Positions 6,284-6,598 of a stretch of 6,598 bases of DNA are shown piece after piece (position 1 is the first letter of the stretch; every line of letters begins with the position of its first letter). The translations under genes were made by a program, and so were the position numbers. Source of the stretch: Fusobacterium sp. Lineage in GTDB: Bacteria > Fusobacteriota > Fusobacteriia > Fusobacteriales > Fusobacteriaceae. The notes below the pieces were generated by a model. The model did no database searches. It was not told the origin of the DNA and saw only the letters and a program-made list of their open reading frames with translations. The DNA lies in the NCBI GenBank assembly GCA_019410665.1, contig DXSD01000099.1, positions 1-6,598 on the forward strand. Direction: 5' to 3'.

Positions 6284-6536
6284 GTTAGTAACTATTACTG
6301 TAACTATTCAGGTATTTCACATCTTAAGAAGAAAACTAAGAATTGTTTCATATTCCAAGAAGTTGATTAACTATGGCTTATCTCACTAAAAATGCAAGGG
6401 TTAAGTCTTCGACTTATTGCATTTTTTAGCGTTCGATTTCGCTGAGTTAATCTAACTTCTCTTCATAACTTACACAATTCTTTGAGTTTTCTTTAGTTGA
6501 CTTCTACCTGAATAGTCACCTATTACTTACAAAAAA
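6278..6536. repeat. Long imperfect inverted repeat, MITE-like or structured RNA element
   Basis: The whole gap between the transporter terminator and the 5S gene folds back on itself. Matching blocks, outermost to innermost: TTTTTTGT (6278-6285) with 6529-6536; ACTATTCAGGTA (6303-6314) with an exact partner at 6505-6516; AAGAAAACT + AAGAATTGT (6329-6346) with about 6474-6493; AAGTT + GATTAACT (6360-6372) with 6445-6458 across one bulged base; and CTAAAAATGCAA with its partner ending in TTTTTTAG near 6417-6429. The centre carries AAGTC-TTC-GACTT (about 6402-6414). No credible protein is encoded: frames on either strand are short and lack good ribosome binding sites. It resembles a non-autonomous mobile repeat or a rod-like RNA; no target-site duplication is evident. 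Confidence 0.7.
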
Positions 6537-6546
6537 TAAAAAAAGC
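6530..6546 (-). terminator. T-rich tract after the 5S gene, possible end of the rRNA operon
   Basis: Reading leftward, the 5S 3' end (GCCAAGC) runs directly into TTTTTTTATTTTTT. The closing helix of the 5S itself could serve as the terminator stem, but its 5' strand lies outside the window, so this remains unproven. The tract overlaps the outer end of the long inverted repeat. Confidence 0.4.
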
Positions 6547-6598
6547 TTGGCAAGTTCCTATCCTCCCAGGAGGCTTCCCTCCAAGTACTTTCAGCGTT
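6544..6598 (-). rRNA. rrf: 5S ribosomal RNA, 3' half (partial, runs off the right edge)
   Basis: On the minus strand the sequence begins AACGCTGAAAGTACTTGG, then GGGAAGCCTCC-TGGGAGG and ends GGAACTTGCCAAGC, the characteristic 3' half of bacterial 5S rRNA: the loop and helix around CTGAAAGTACTTGG, the GC-rich helix, and the 3' strand of helix I. About 55 of the usual 115-120 bases are present, and the 5' part lies beyond the window. The 3' end is placed at 6544-6545 by family comparison and could shift by a base or two. It is G+C-rich compared with everything around it, as expected for rRNA. It marks the downstream end of an rRNA operon transcribed leftward. Confidence 0.9.

Noticed and set aside
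6302..6349. Minus-strand 15-codon frame beginning MKQFLVFFLR inside the inverted repeat
   Set aside because: Very short, only a weak upstream purine stretch, and its sequence is constrained by pairing with the other arm of the repeat.
6170..6370. 66-codon plus-strand frame overlapping the transporter 3' end and the inverted repeat
   Set aside because: It overlaps the transporter coding sequence, reads through the terminator hairpin and ends in the repeat; there is no ribosome binding site or recognisable domain.
6286..6530. 6S RNA as an explanation of the long inverted repeat
   Set aside because: 6S RNA is also rod-like, but it is about 180-200 bases long with a large central bubble. Here the centre is tightly paired and branched, and no dedicated promoter was found.
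6286..6540. CRISPR array
   Set aside because: The repeats are inverted rather than direct, with no regular spacers and no cas genes nearby.

Overview
The window is very AT-rich (roughly a quarter G+C by eye) and follows low-GC bacterial conventions: strong AGGAGG-type ribosome binding sites, extended -10 promoters and T-tailed hairpin terminators. The partial 5S rRNA at the right edge, the short-chain fatty acid transporter and the overall base composition fit a Fusobacterium-like anaerobe (Fusobacteriota). That assignment is an inference from composition and family resemblance, not from a search.

Layout from left to right. Bases 1-125 hold what looks like the start of an rRNA-type transcription unit running leftward off the window: a near-consensus promoter (TTGACG, 17-base spacer, TAATAT) with an A/T-tract UP-like region and about 60 bases of leader. 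Diverging from it is rlmI (195-1361, +), a 23S rRNA cytosine-C5 methyltransferase. A hairpin terminator at 1381-1449 separates it from a convergent two-component operon on the minus strand: an OmpR-family response regulator (3956-3225) and, 14 bases downstream, a PhoR/WalK-type sensor kinase (3210-1480). Diverging from the regulator is a plus-strand pair: an MgtC/SapB-family membrane protein (4125-4817) and, 31 bases later, an AtoE/SCFA-family transporter (4849-6222). The 168-base gap between the divergent start codons carries one extended -10 promoter for each direction and three 9-base tandem repeats. The transporter is followed by a strong bidirectional-looking terminator (6238-6283), then a long imperfect inverted repeat (about 6278-6536), and finally the 3' half of a 5S rRNA gene on the minus strand (6544-6598).

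The likely picture is a five-gene segment lying between two rRNA operons of the same orientation. The sensor kinase and regulator probably respond to an envelope or extracellular signal. Their divergent arrangement makes control of the mgtC-transporter pair a reasonable hypothesis, but no regulator site is proven here. The genes belong to known families. I do not see a clearly novel multi-gene system. The least explained sequence is the roughly 260-base inverted repeat between the transporter terminator and the 5S gene, followed by the tandem repeats in front of mgtC.
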